Below, in pieces: positions 45,691 through 59,145 of a stretch of 64,000 nt of DNA. Location: contig PUQB01000489.1 of the NCBI GenBank assembly GCA_003024785.1, positions 62,001 to 126,000 on the forward strand. Reading direction: 5' to 3'. The translations under genes were made by a program, and so were the position numbers. Origin of the DNA: Selaginella tamariscina (taxonomy: Eukaryota > Streptophyta > Lycopodiopsida > Selaginellales > Selaginellaceae). Under the pieces are notes generated by a model, which searched no databases, was not told the origin of the DNA, and saw only the letters and a program-made list of their open reading frames with translations. Numbering within the stretch: position 1 is the stretch's first letter; every line of letters begins with the position of its first letter.

Positions 45691-48340
45691 TAGTATTTCA
45701 TGTTGGGGCAATCAGAAGGTGCCACATATGATAAAATAATTATTTTAATGCAAATTAACACTTGCCCTTGTTGGTTGTACCTTCCCCCATCCTTCTGATT
45801 TTATTTTGGAGGGTGTGTTTATAGGGCCGCCTCCTTTTAAGTGACGGGGTAGAGCTAACTACTTTGCTGGTTTGCAAGGCAACTAGCTGGTTACTCTCTT
45901 TCCAACTAACATTATTTTACCATGGACTGGCTACACCTTGGTTACATGCTCAATGATATCTAGTGGGTAACTTATCCAACATGTATTATGATTTGATAAT
46001 TTATATTTTATAATTAATGAATTTACAAGGTACCATTTATTATATGATTTAATTAAGAGTAATTGAACCATTATAATCTAGAATTTTATATCTTTACAAT
46101 AATATCATTCACAGGTTAAGGTAAGAATAGTGGGTAACTTATCAATATTATGATTTGATAATTTATATTTTATAATTAATGAATTTACAAGATATCATTT
46201 ATTATATGATTAATTAAGGGTAATTGAATCATTATAATCTAGAATTTTATATCTTTACATAGCATCATTCACAACTAAGGTAAGAAGGATTTATATGTTA
46301 TGTGGGATAAAAGACTAGTGCCAGTGCCGCAAGATTCATAATTAATATGGAATAAAAAGGCCAACTTGGTGAGTTGATCACTCTGGTAAAGATTCATAAG
46401 TTACATCAGATAAAAAGACCCAAACGACACTTATCAAATTATTTAAGGCCTTTTCATAAACATCAATTGATATTAACTTAAGAGGAGAAAGATAAAACAT
46501 CGACACCCACGTTTCTCTTAAATGTGCTTGTTAAGAAGCTTAACATTATATACAACTATGGGGCAAAGGCCACAATATTAACGAAGCTCTTTGTATGATT
46601 TTACCCAATATATCTTAGCATGTCCAACATTAAAACTTATTAAGAATATACTCTTCCCATGTAAATGCATTCTTACTTTCCACTATTTTTAATTTAAAAT
46701 AAAGGGTCAATTAAAAGCTTTTGAACCATTTGATCTAATGTTGTTTAGGTCGTTTTATCTCACATATCCCATGCATCTTTACCCAAGTAGTCAACATATG
46801 AGTCAGAACCGAACAATAGGAATGGTTAATAATTACTAATTTATGTTAAAAAATTATTAATAAATCTGTAAAGAATAATCATAAATATCAAGAATCAAAA
46901 TCGAAAGCAAAGTTATGAGTTTAACAAATAATTTTTTATATTAAAATTTTGATTTATCAATTACATATGCAATTATCATCAGTTACCCATGCTCTTGAAC
47001 TACATATTATTCTGGATTAATGGGTAGCTAAACATCCCCACTTTGAAAATGAATCTAGTTTTTATTTCTTTTGTTACTAATTACATGCAAAGACAACTTA
47101 CAGTATACATGTTGTAGGTTAGTCATTTCCTTTTGATTTCACTCTCCTTTCCTGTTGCACACTCACTTCATCTACAGTCCCTACCTTCATGTTATGCACC
47201 AATAATCCTCCCGGCTCTTCTTGATCCCATGCTGTAAGTTTTATTCTTCTTCACTCTTCTTGTTATTAAACCCCATTCAAAGCTGCAAGTTTTGCTCTTC
47301 TTCACTCTTCTTGTTATTAAGCCCCACCCAAAGCTGCAAGTTTTGCTCTTCTTCACTCTTCTTGTTATTAAGCCCCACCCAAAGCCCTCAAACTTCGGTG
47401 ATAAATTAAAAAATTTCACATGTTGATATTTTTTTACCTTGTAGTATGTTGCTAATGACATGTAAGAGGAGCTAAGTGGCACGGAGGCCCAATTCTAAGT
47501 TACAATCAATTTAGAAAAGGGAATTAATAATCAAGCTTACAAATGAAAATAGATTTGTTATTGTACAAACAAATGATTTAGCTTAGGTGCAAACAACTCA
47601 AACGATGGCAACAGTTTGAATGTGACCTTTGTGTGGGCAACTTGATTGAGTGTAACATCAATGTAATTGATGTTAGTGTAAACAACTTGACAAAGGGTAA
47701 TTTTGACATAGATAACCTTGTTGTGAACAATTTGATTAAAAGTAATTTTAATGAAAGTAACATTAAACTTTCATCATAACACAACTTATATCATTTGTTT
47801 ATTATTAACATATGTGCAATTTAAGTTTCCCTTTTTCTCAAATAACAATGTTAATAAAGATAAAAACAATAATATTGGAGGACATAGTCACAATCTTAAT
47901 AAGTAAAAAATGAAGGTAATAATATTAATATGTTCTTTTTTTGTAATTGTAATTTGTTTTTATCTACACAGATTTATGAGACTAAGGTTAAATAGAGGAG
48001 GATTAAATCAACAAATTACATAGTGAATACATATAATAATTTCAAAGACGAAGACAAATTATTTGGATATATTATCAAATCTTAAATACTTGTTATGATG
48101 TTATTTCATTTTTTATTTATGACTTATGTAATTTTGGTTAAGTTGCCCATTATTTTAAGTTATCCATATAATGATTACATGCAAGAACCTTATACTTATG
48201 ATATTTACAATATTAATTAACATGTTTTAGCACAATGTTTTTCACACAAGAATAACATGCTTTGCACATTATTATCTCAAATCATTTCAATTGCCTATAT
48301 GTTAAAGTTGCCTATAATTTTTAGGTTCAGTTGCCATATA
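45690..48340 (+). repeat. Dispersed repeat family, copy A
   Basis: Starts near CAGAAGGTGCCACAT at about 45712 and shares ordered segments with 51480-52100 and with the reverse complement of about 62210-62790: GGTGGCATG, GGGCAACTTAACCC-like, GTTGAACCATTA, GGCAAAGGCCA, AACATGTCCA and CTCTTCCC. An internal block of about 165 bp is doubled (45964-46130 and 46131-46290). The later part carries repeated GGCAACTTGATT / GGTAACTT words. No recognised protein, so the class is unknown. Confidence 0.65.
47231..47388 (-). repeat. 51-bp minisatellite, three copies, with open frame
   Basis: Units begin at 47231, 47282 and 47333 (GCTGCAAGTTTTGCTCTTCT core). The 51-bp unit is 17 codons and reads on minus as GWGLITRRVKKSKTCSF repeated, within an open frame 47192-47482. 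Confidence 0.85.
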
Positions 48341-48479
48341 ATACTTTATAACATGAACGTTGTCAGGATCGAACTTTGTATGTAGTCTCTTATCAACTTG
48401 TTACTATTACTATTATAGGTTTTGAGTGAGAACATGTTGGTTACAATTCAAATTGGACATAAACTTCATGCACATGGAC

Positions 48480-49127
48480 AAAGTTCTCAAGTTTGTTGGT
48501 AGGCGTATGTTTTAGGCTGAAAGGAGAAGAATAAAGCTCAAATCAGCTTAAGGCGTGCTCCATTACAACGGTCTAAGGTGTGTGTGTGTGTGTGTGTGTT
48601 GTCTGATTGATATATAGATAGATAGATAGATATAGACACACACACACACCACAACGATATGTATACCCTATATTAATAGGCCCTTGTTATACTCAATTGA
48701 TTATAGAAAACTCTCTCTCTTGTGTGTGCGTGCGTGTACGTGCACATATTTTACAATTGTACTTAAATAGATAAGAAAAAACATACACTACATGGAACTT
48801 TATATGTATATTTGTCTATAAATGAGCTCTGTGGTAGAAAACTCTGAACTTTATATGTATGTCTTAAATGTTTTACGTTCATACTCAAGATACGCACTAT
48901 ATTGTGTGTGTCATCAATACATAGTCATAGGGTTTAATTTGATTACTTAGTTAATTAATTGATTTATACATAATAAGTAAGGTCGTGAAAGGACTAAAAA
49001 TTATGTTTTACAGGACGATTGGAGAGCGAAAGAAGGCCGTACATTTCTTGCATTTTGGATAAGCCTCCCCCGTTGTATACGAAAGTGGAGTGCCCATCAT
49101 GCTTGCAAAGTGGGATTTTCAACAACT
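48480..49127 (+). other. Orphan exon-like pair
   Basis: A less AT-rich segment at about 48480-48579 ends CTAAG directly at a (GT)n run, and a second at 49015-49127 is bounded by TTTACAG and CTGGTGTAC. The second can encode RPYISCILDKPPPLYTKVEC then PSCLQSGIFNNW. They look like two exons around a 435-bp intron, but the first has no long frame and no family is recognised. Confidence 0.3.
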
Positions 49128-49139
49128 GGTGTACACAAT

Positions 49140-50199
49140 CATTCTTTTCTCAATTATAATATAATAATAATAATATATATATGCTTATACTCGTACGCTT
49201 ACATGAATACATTCTTTCCTAGTGCGTTACGGATTGAGTGCTTTATAAATATACGTTGCTTAATATAAAGCTTTTAGATCCCCATTTCTCTCCATATATA
49301 TATATATATAATGATTAAGCATATACATGTTTCATTGGACAACATTAACATATTTAAGTGTTAACCAAGATGCTAAAGCACAGACTATTGTTCTCATATG
49401 TAGAGATGGGCATCTAGAAAAGCTAAGTGAAAGATTTTGATTGAGTAGTACAACACAATACCTTCCACATGCTGTGTGTGTGTGTGTGTGGGTGTGTGTG
49501 TGTGAGAGAGAGAGAGAGGAACGTTGGGACAAGGAATATAACCACCACTTCATGTTGTGTGTGTAGATGTTAAATTATTTGTTTTATATTTATCTTTTAT
49601 TCCAGTGAATATACCAACTAATGTAAATTATGAATAACAATTTGTAAGAAAGCACAACATTTATAATCTACATCACACATCACACTACAAGTATATTCAC
49701 ACACACGCACACACACATACAGAGTATCCTCTACCTAATCACTATGCGTGCATATGTGTGTGTGTTTATAGAAACGCTCAATTAAGAAATATGGATCAAT
49801 ATAAATTTTATTCTTTACTATATATTCACGCCACGAATATTTGTCCGATATCATATGGTGTATGTGTGTGTTTGCCTACTCTGGTAAATAGACACGTACC
49901 AGTTGCTTATGTTGTACATTACTGCTTCATACCTTCACTATATTGATAAGTATTTCTGCCTGTGTTAAATATGAATTTTGATATTAAATAAGAATATTCT
50001 GTTTTGTCTTTTTTTTAATGATGAAAATTAAAATAATATGAAACTATTTATAAGAGTGAAAGTGGTTATAACTATTTAAAAATTATATATTTTTTAATAC
50101 TGACTTTGTTATTTAGCAGTATTAAGTAACAATATAATACTAACTTTGTCATTTCGTAATATCAAATAAATTATAGGTATGTTATATTATATATTAAAA
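49140..50199. other. AT-rich intergenic stretch
   Basis: Contains short AT, GT/CA and GA runs (for example 49472-49516). No gene. Confidence 0.5.
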
Positions 50200-51900
50200 A
50201 TGTGTGTTTTTCGAGTTTAACGTCCAAGAGGTCAAGATATAAAGTGTGTGTTTATATATATATATATATATATATATCCATCCTCCACAATTATAATTAC
50301 ATATATTATTTTTCTAGTAACTTAATAATTAAATTATTAAAAATATTATTTTAGATATTTTTATCCTCTCAGTACAAGAACAATTCTTATTAATTAATTA
50401 AATAATAAAATTTCTTCCAATTATAATTATTTATATTCATATTTAATCACAGTGTAATTTCTTATTCTCCTTCCTCGCCAAAATAAAGTTTTCATAAAAT
50501 AATTAACCTTATATACTCATATTCAAAAACTATTAAACAAATACTGTGTTTTGAATCTATAAATACTTTTTAGAATGTTTAAGTTATGGTAGATTTTATT
50601 ATATCATTTTGAGTTTCACTTTAAATACAATTAACATCTACTGCAACTTTGATAATTATATAAATGCATTCTGATTAATAACCTGGACTCTAGCAACTGC
50701 GATTTCAACACTGTCTGTAACAACAATCACTGGCTGGAAAAACGGGCAGATCCAACGGTTGCTTGACCCAGGAAGATAATCTGCTTGACACATCCCTGAA
50801 CAAAATCTGCAGAGAAGAGATTAAAACTCTGAAGATCCATCGGCGGAATCTACGAATGTAACACCTCGCCTTTCCTGTCTCCGGGGAATCGATCGAACTC
50901 TTATTTGCAATCTTTGTTTCGAACAATCGTATGTCTCCGTACATATTTCCTGAGCCTCTCACTACTACCTGTGAAGCATTACTGGGTGGAAGGAGGATTT
51001 CTTGCCCGTAAAATATAAATGGTTTACCATAGGAGCTACTTATTAAACTGCAACATGTAAAATAAGAAGGAGAAGCTCACAGTTAGACTTACACATAATG
51101 TTGCACAAGACTCAGAAATAAGCTTATTTGGTAAGATTTTGTTTCTAGGTGGCTGAGTTTGGTTGTGGTAGTTTATATGATTGGGTTTGGTTGTGGAAAT
51201 TTTTGAATGTGATTGATTGATTAATTGAGTGGTTATATATTATTGTCTAGTAAAAGTTGATATTTTAGGATATCTTAAAGATAAACATTACATATAAATT
51301 GATCTTGAGCAGGATGCATATGTAATAAATTAAAGATTGTTTATATATATATTTTTAATACCACAATTTGTTGTATATCAACAATTTTACACATATATTT
51401 AACTTCAACAAAAGACTGAGAAAGTCCTTTAAGTCATATCTAATATCTCCCCGTTGCCATCAGAACGGAAGGTGGCCCGTTCCAGTTCCGGGCCATCAGA
51501 AGGTGACATGTAAGATAAGAGAATTATTATTCGAGGGCAACTTAACCCTCGCGTTTGTTGACCATTTTATCATGAGTTGGTTACGTTCTTTGCCAGCTTG
51601 ATTTGCACGGCCAACCCGACATCCCATGGGTAATTGATTTAATAATGTGTTAATAAATAATTTAAAATTTGCAATTAATGAAGTTAATGAATTTGTGCAT
51701 AGTATTATTTTATTGCATAATTTAGTTGAACCATTAAATTTAAGATCTAATTTCTTTATAATAACACCATTCATGGAAGAGTCCTTAATAAGTTCTTTTC
51801 AATTAATTATTATACTGCTTCTTTTTATTTATTTATTATATAATTGATTATGGACATGCTAATTTATTGGCAAAATCATATGAAAGTTTTATTACTTAGG
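50200..51900 (+). repeat. Left arm of second long inverted repeat
   Basis: The reverse complement matches about 62210-63997. Identity is high in the outer 1.15 kb (50200-51350) and lower further in, where the arm is made of the dispersed family also seen at 45.7 kb. The outer match runs from ATGTGTGTTTTTCGAG at 50200, reaching within three bases of the window end on the other side. Confidence 0.9.
50690..50990 (-). other. Coding-like segment within the left arm
   Basis: Less AT-rich than its surroundings and open for 85 codons on minus (50705-50962, GSGNMYGDIRLFE). Another frame gives VKQIIFLGQATVG and FQPVIVVTDSVEIAV. The same segment in the right arm (about 63270-63560) differs by homopolymer lengths (GAGTTTTAA against GAGTTTAA; GCCCG against GCCCCG). 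The product is not recognised. Confidence 0.4.
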
Positions 51901-53660
51901 TGGCATGGAGTTACAACCAATTTGAATAAGGAATTAATAATCAATCTTGCAAATGAATTTTTTTTAAAAATTTTATACAAAAAGATGTCTTAAGCTTTGT
52001 GTGAACAGTTTAATCGGGGAACACCTCAGGTGACCTTGTGTAGGCAACTTGATTAAGAATAATTATACTTTATTATAGGTAACTTAACTGAGGCAACTTT
52101 GATACGTAAGTTTATTTCAAATTCTTTTAAAACAAACATTATTATATATTCATTAATAGGGAGTTATTAAAGATAACCTCTATAAAAGGGCACGAAAGAT
52201 TTAAAAGAACAAATGCAAGTTTCAATGGTTCATATAATAATATATAATTGTTGTATAGATTAATTACCTGCGAATAAGTGATTTATTTAATTATAACTAA
52301 TTTATGTGGATTTTATAGAGTTCGAAAGGGATGAAGATAAAAAACAAGTATAAAAGTGATGAAAAAAAAAAAGAACAAGTCAGAAGTGACGAAGATAAAA
52401 GGAACGAGTCTTAAAAAAACAAAAAAAAACAGAACACTAGCTCTGGTGAACTTGTGTGTGTGTGTTTGTGTATAGTTAATTTTTAATTTATATGCATTAA
52501 TAATTAATATTTCTTTTTTAGTTGACTTGAGCATTAATAACTTCAAGTAACTTTGTTACCGTGGGTAACTTAATTAATATGAATAACTTAACATTGTGTT
52601 TAATGAAGATAAGGAAGAGGAAGAGACTGAAATATAAATAAATGTAAGTTTACTTTAGTCACAAAATGGAGTAGGAATTGTCATAATTTCTTTTGGGTTC
52701 ATATATGAGTGTAGGTTCTTTAATAAATTTTTGTTGCATGATTTAAGTGAAGAAAAAAAAATAAACAATGTTAAAACACACAAAGTTGACTTTTAAAGAA
52801 AACAACATAGTGTGGGTTAGGATAAATATGATTTGTTATTATAATTTTAAATTTTAAGTTTTTCAATATTTATGAAAATATGTGGGCAATTTATGTATGT
52901 ATCAAATATGAAAACAATGGGTAATTTATTTTTGTATATGTATATAGTAATATATAATAAAGTGGGCAACTAATGTTTTAAAAAGTAAACTTAATTTTTA
53001 TGGATAATTGATAACTAAGGAGTTATGTAAACTTATTAATTTCAAAATTATGTAACTAGTCTGAGGACAATCTATAATACATGACAATATATTATAATAT
53101 ATAAGGACATATTAATTCATTTTCAATTTAAGATTTATAAATCAAAAGATTATAATGTATACAAAATAAGTGTCTTTATAATCTTAATTAGTGGTACCAC
53201 ATTATGAAGAGCAAGTGTATTTTTCACCATTTACATCATTTTTCATTTAATATATTTTTAAAATTTAAAATAATCTTCTATAGAATGCTCCATATTTATT
53301 TTCAACCTTAGCACTATAGTGTTTAAGTTATCATATATCTTTTTATTATTTTTGTTATAAATTACTCCCACATGAATAATTTGAACAAAACCAACGTGAA
53401 TAACTTGTGAGGACTTAATTTTTGTTTAAATGTACCACATAGTTACTCATTATAAACTAACCCACATAAATTATCCTCACTACATAAATAGTAAGCTAAA
53501 TCCATTCATGTGAGGAAAAAAAAAATTTAATTAAAATATAAAAAATTATTGGAATGTACCACAAAAATGTCAGTTACTCATGATTAATTACTTCTCATTA
53601 GTTACTTACATAACTAATCATGTGAGTAATTTATATGTTTTAATTTTTTTAATTTAAAAA
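51900..53660. repeat. Inner continuation of the dispersed repeat family, copy B
   Basis: Continues the similarity to copy A (GGTGGCATGGAGTTACAACC, GAATTAATAATCAATCTTGC, GTAGGCAACTTGATTAAG) and then decays into AT-rich DNA with many GTAACTTA / GGCAATTT words. Confidence 0.5.
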
Positions 53661-53679
53661 ATTAAAAATTATGACACTA

Positions 53680-53990
53680 ATATAATATATTTTATGTTAC
53701 ATAGTTTTAACCTCAACTTTTTTAAAATTCTCATTTTATTTATTTTAATTTTCCTTCTCACTTCCTTATTCATTCTTCTTTCTTTCTTATCAATCTTTTC
53801 TCTTTTCCTCTTCACAACATCAATGACATGGGTCTTAAAAGTAAATGCAATAAAAAATATTGATAAAAAAATTAGCCATAACTTCACCGCCATGACAAGT
53901 AAAAAAATTAACCACTTTGTACAACATTGTATACCTTTAACATTTTTTTTGTACTTCTAAATTTATTTTTTTTTGCTGTATGCTTCAATC
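53680..53990 (+). repeat. Dispersed single unit of the 10.3-kb satellite
   Basis: Matches units at 10258-10930 in the same orientation (pyrimidine-rich block, CATCAATGACATGGGT, AATGCAATAAAAAATATTGA, CATGACAAGTAAAAAAATT). Confidence 0.7.
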
Positions 53991-55600
53991 CTCAACCTTT
54001 TTAAACCTTTAGTGATTTTTATGACATTTTTTTTATTATGATATATATATAATACATATTAATATTGTATATTCAAATTTTATAATTTTTCTTGTGCTGT
54101 CCAATTGTAAAAGAAACTATATCATCTTATCGTAAGGAAATCTATAACTTATTAATTCATTATAATTGAAAAAAACTTAATTCATAATTGTAGGAAGAAA
54201 CAAATAAATTCAATAAGTTAAAACAATAAAAATAACATATTAAAACTAGCTTGACAAATTAAAATGGGAGTTTGACAATTTATAAAAATTATATGTGAGT
54301 TATGATTTTATATATACGTTTTAAAGTGTTAAAATGGAAGTTTCATCACTTAAATCTTAATATGTATATATATTTATATAATCTCTAGATATTAAGTTTC
54401 ACATTAACCATTTATTTAATATTCACATACATTAAAAAAATATGAAATTCCTTATCATGTTATTTATGTTACTCAAATATATATCAAAAACTGTCATATG
54501 TTTAAAAACTAGCATATACTCCACTTCTTTAGTTTTATTTTTTATTAATATTTAATTAAATATAAAAACATACATAAAATATATGATATATTTTAAATTA
54601 TTACAATTTAATCATAATTTTAAATATTGCTTCACATTTGAATGAAATGCTTATATATTTGTTAGGATACTAACCTATTCATTACAATATATTAATATAC
54701 CTTACTTTTGTTATTAAGAAAAAATATAAACTTTTATAAACATATAAATTTATCAATCCAAATATATTTATGTGTATCTCTTAACTAGTAAGTAGTCTTA
54801 ATTTTTATTTTAAATTTTTGTTTAACAAAATATATATGAAAGCTGAATATTATAAAAAGATATATGATTCTTCTTGTAAATATAACTATTTAAATTATAT
54901 TTATATATGAATATGTATACATGTAATTTAAATGATAATGTGTGAAACGTAAATAATAATTTAATTTCAAAATATGATATAATTATATATTTATCAATTT
55001 ATATTATTATATATAGTTCAAAATCCATCGAACTTTTGAATTAGTGATTAATTTTATAACTTTACATCTGATATTATACATGTGTACAAATTTGTGCAAA
55101 TGTATATATATTATGAATGCAAGTCACAATTGTTAGAAAATACAAAGAATAACTTAAATATATATTTATATGCATGTAAAAAAAAATTAATTAAATTTTA
55201 TTTACTTACACGGGATTATGAACGTGCAAATTAATGCATTCATAAGGTTTTGTAAATGAGTTTTCATTTTACAAAGTTTTGTGTATACGTACCTTCGGTA
55301 ACAAGGACAACCAGGGTAACAACTAGTTGTGGTAACCTGAATGATTAACAGTAATACATATTAGGTATACACTATGAGTCGGTAGAGCTTACCCAAACCT
55401 AAATCTGCTTTCGGCCAATAGATTACGAAAATGTAAAAAGCTATGTATTACATCTTTATAAAAGAGCGCGCACGCGCACGCGCACGCACACGCACACACT
55501 CTAACTTACTTTCCAACGAAATGACCAACAAAATACGCATTTAAACAAAAACCCATATACCTCTGCAGCATATTATACCACGCAGTTATTTAAATTTTAT
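53991..55600. other. AT-rich gene-free stretch
   Basis: No gene is supported. An alternating CG/CA run is at about 55466-55498. Confidence 0.5.
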
Positions 55601-55619
55601 ATATTTGTGTGTGTGTGTG

Positions 55620-55979
55620 TGTATCTCATCCGCTTTTACCTCCTCGGTCCTCGCTACTACATGCTATATCTCGGACAATCCAAGGCATTAGGGAGACTAT
55701 TTACTATCTGCAGGTATACGATTATGCTGTTTGTAACTTATAACAATATTACACGGTTGTGTCTGTTATACATACATATTAAAAAGTGAAGACTCACATA
55801 CCCCAAGCTTTACAGGAGATTTTGAACAGAGACTTTCTGGCACCGCTTTCAAAGCATAGTCGCCGTAAGGATTTCCCAGCATTGCTTAGGATCATATGCA
55901 ATTCTATAACGAACGAAAAACTTAATAAACGAGAGGGCATTTGTTCCCCAAGGATACGAAGAAACAATCGACACTAGTA
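55620..55979 (+). other. Possible two-exon gene fragment
   Basis: A less AT-rich piece at about 55627-55712 ends CTGCAG|GTATAC, and a second at 55813-55979 after CTTTACAG encodes EILNRDFLAPLSKHSRRKDF then PALLRIICNSITNEKL and a stop. The product is not recognised. It lies tail to tail with the gene at 56132-57260. Confidence 0.3.
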
Positions 55980-56131
55980 GCTTATGTTTTATACATGTAG
56001 ATACTTTCTAAGTTTTAGTATTGTGGGAAAATAATATATAATAATAATAATATATATATATATAATATTATATATATATATATATATGCTGCAGTATAGA
56101 GCTAAACACGTAACATATTATATAAAAGAAG

Positions 56132-57260
56132 TTAAATAAGAGTAACAGAAGGAGCATCCATAACATAATCCAAGCCCTTTGAAAACTCTTCCACCTGACT
56201 AAAATTCTTTTCAAGGGACCGAAGCAGATAGAAGAGATCAATATGGATGCCACTCGCAGGAAAGCAGGCTGGCGGCTCTCCATCGAAGAGTAACTCCGAC
56301 CTCAAATGAATCTGATAAGCCGGAATGCCCGGCCTCTTGCACGCCTCATCCCCAAATCCGACTCCCTTCAACACCAGATCTCTACCAACATGCTCATGAA
56401 GCACGTTAAGAGTACTTCCTCCTAGAGGGCTCGTGCCAAAACTCACCGCTTCCTTGACAATAGCACCATCGGCGCCAGATGTGAGCTTCTCGGCTAAGAA
56501 AGCACCATCTGTCCTGTGGGTTCATACTCCTTGATACCCACGTACACTCGTACACCCATGCCATCCTGCGATGGTGTTAGCCACGCCATTGCATCATCCA
56601 GTAGCTCCTCGAGCGTGCGTGACTTTGCATAGTTGATCACGCCAGTCGGCCAGATGGTCGAGATACCATCTGGTACTGTCTTGATACGCAAACACATACC
56701 TGGTCCGGGTACCGTGTGAATCACCTGAGTAGCCATTCTAGCATTGCAGCCTGTGCCAAGCCAAGTAGATAATCCCAGTGTAGGACATAGTCCTCCACAA
56801 TTCATCGCATTGCCAAACATCTCAACAGCATCATAACGATCTCCATCTGCTTCAACACACATACAATCTCCGTCTTCAAGCACAAGAACACGCCGCGCAC
56901 CCACAGCATGGTCCTGACGTTTCTGGAAGCTCGCGTGCCCCACGTTCTTGGCCAAGAGCAGATTTTTCCTGTTATAGGCCTTGTAGTCGAGCGCATCCGC
57001 TTCCTCAGGCAGCAGCTTGGCCTTCTGCGCTAATGCTTTCAGAACCTTGCCTGCATCAAACAAGAGAGATTGTATCATCTAAATACAAAACCACTTACTC
57101 AAAGGTTGCGTGGCCTCGTTTACTCCCCGCTTCTGTTTGCGGGCAGGCGCTGAAGATCCGGACGGTGAGGATGAAGTATTTCCTGCAAGATCAAAGATGA
57201 AGAAATTTTTTTTTACAAAATATGCTTACCGCTGCTGCTTCGCTTGCGGGAAGGCGCCAT
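56132..57260 (-). CDS. Protein of unknown function, three exons; weak PD-(D/E)XK-like pattern
   Basis: Exons on minus: 57230-57260, 57099-57182 and 57050-56132, with consensus GT-AG introns and matching phases, giving about 340 residues. The start is basic and low complexity (MAPSRKRSSSG, SGSSAPARKQKRGVN), which would suit nuclear targeting. The body runs KVLKALAQKAKLLPEEADAL, MFGNAMNCGGLCPTLGLSTW, VPDGISTIWPTGVINYAKS, TLEELLDDAMAWLT and GVRVYVGIKEYEPT. The spacing PDG ... S-x-T-LEELLDDA-x-x-WL ... V-x-VYVGIK recalls restriction-endonuclease-like folds of fungi and plants, but the usual catalytic E/D-x-K is not clearly present. One frame break near 56510 separates this from DGAFLAEKLTSGADGAIV and the C-terminal half (to SVTLI). 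It is the only clear gene inside the second inverted repeat. Confidence 0.6.
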
Positions 57261-57569
57261 TGACGACTGCAAACCCTTACTCTAGGAATATGCTTCGTGT
57301 CCAAGCTGGCATTTACCTTTCACAATTAAATTTAAACAATATTATAAAATATTATATATATTTCATTTATTTAATGTTGAATTTGCAGGTTGAGTATATA
57401 TATAGATAAAGATATTATATATTATACAATCGTTATAATTAAACTTCAGTATTGGCAACAGTTTAAATCTTCATTCCTTGTGGACATATACACGCGCACG
57501 AATGTAGAGAAAGTACTTATGTATTATTACTGTTATTTTAACAAATGTACCGCGCAGTATCAATAATCT

Positions 57570-59145
57570 ACGTTTTACTAGTTATAAATAGTTTAAATTA
57601 TTATCTTACAAAACTAATTTAAGAAAACTAATAAAAATAGTTTAAATTATAAACTATTAAATTAATTTAAATAAACAGTTTATAAACTAGTTAAACTATA
57701 AGTAGTAGTAAATAAATAGTTTAAACTATTATTTAACGAGTGTATATTAATAATAATAGTTTATTATTTAAGCTATTTTAAATTAATTTATTTTAACTAA
57801 TTTAATTTTACAAACACTCAAGTTTTCATAGTTTTTGTAAGATTTTAATAAAGTAAAAAATTAAATCTTTTATTTAATTATATGCACAGTTAACAAAATA
57901 TACAGATGTACTTTTAGATTCACTCATGCAAAGAATATTCCTCAAAGGCGGCTCTCTGAAATTTGAATTTTGTACCTTATTTATTTTATATGTTAAAATT
58001 AATATTTGTGTACATTTAATTATATAATCCCAGATATATAATATTAAATCTATAAATTTAATTTTAGTTTGTCTATATTTATCATTTAAATTTATTTTAC
58101 TTAATAGATAACTTTAAATAATATATATTATAACTTTTGCCTTTGTGAATCTCTATTAAGAATCATAATTAGTATAAAATGAAATGAAAATGCGTATTAA
58201 ATTAAAAGGAAAATTAGCATTTAATTAAGTAAGTATTGCTTAATTAAGAGAATACCAAATTAGCTTAATTAACTTGAAGTTGTATATTGAAACTTGTACA
58301 TTGTTTAAAATGCATGTCACGCAAGTTTATAATGTTTTAAAACATTCTAAAATCTTAATTAAAAGATTAGAAAAATCAACCCACAATTGCATTAATTATG
58401 TTTTAATTTAAAACATTTTAATTTTTAAGCTTTAATATTAGAACATTTTATATTTATATAAGTTATACAAATAACTTATATAAATATAAATTTTAGTATT
58501 AAGCATTAATTTTGTTATAGCTTTTTTAAATACTTCAAGTATTCACTATTTGTGTCTGTACATAACATGTGCTCCTCTTATGTTTTACATCCACCCCGTT
58601 CCCATGTCATGGTTTATTATTTAAACGAGTTATAAATAGTTTAAATTATTATCTTACAAATAAATTATTTTAAAAAAACTATAAAATAGTTAAATTATAA
58701 ACTATTATTATTTATTAAATTAGTTTAAATAAACAGTTTATAAACTAGTTAAACTAAATTATTTTAACTAGGCAGAACTTATTTTATAAATTGATCAATT
58801 TAACTTCACAGTAGTTTAACTTGGAAAATATTAATTATTTATAAAACGAAGGGTGTTTAAATGGTTTAAATTATTATAAACTAGTGTATATTAAAAATAA
58901 TAATTTATTATTTAAGCTATTTTAAATTGGTTTATTTTAAAAAATTTAACTTTATAAACTAGTCAAACACTCTGTGTTCAATGCGTTGTTAATAGTTTTT
59001 ACCCTAAAAACCAGAAGCGTTAATCTGCATGAAATGCCTGTAAGATTTTAATAAGTAAAAAAAATAAATCTTTTACTGAATTATATGCACAGTTAACAAA
59101 ATATACTTTTTAATCCACTCATGCAAAAAAATATTCCTTACCCTA
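57570..59145 (+). repeat. Direct duplication about 1.05-1.2 kb apart
   Basis: 57570-57945 and 58625-59145 share ordered segments (GAGT-ATAAATAGTTTAAATTATTATCTTACAAA, AAATAAACAGTTTATAAACTAGTTAAACTA, TATGCACAGTTAACAAAATATA, CACTCATGCAAA). They are rich in TAGTTTAAACTA-type self-complementary words. Confidence 0.75.
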
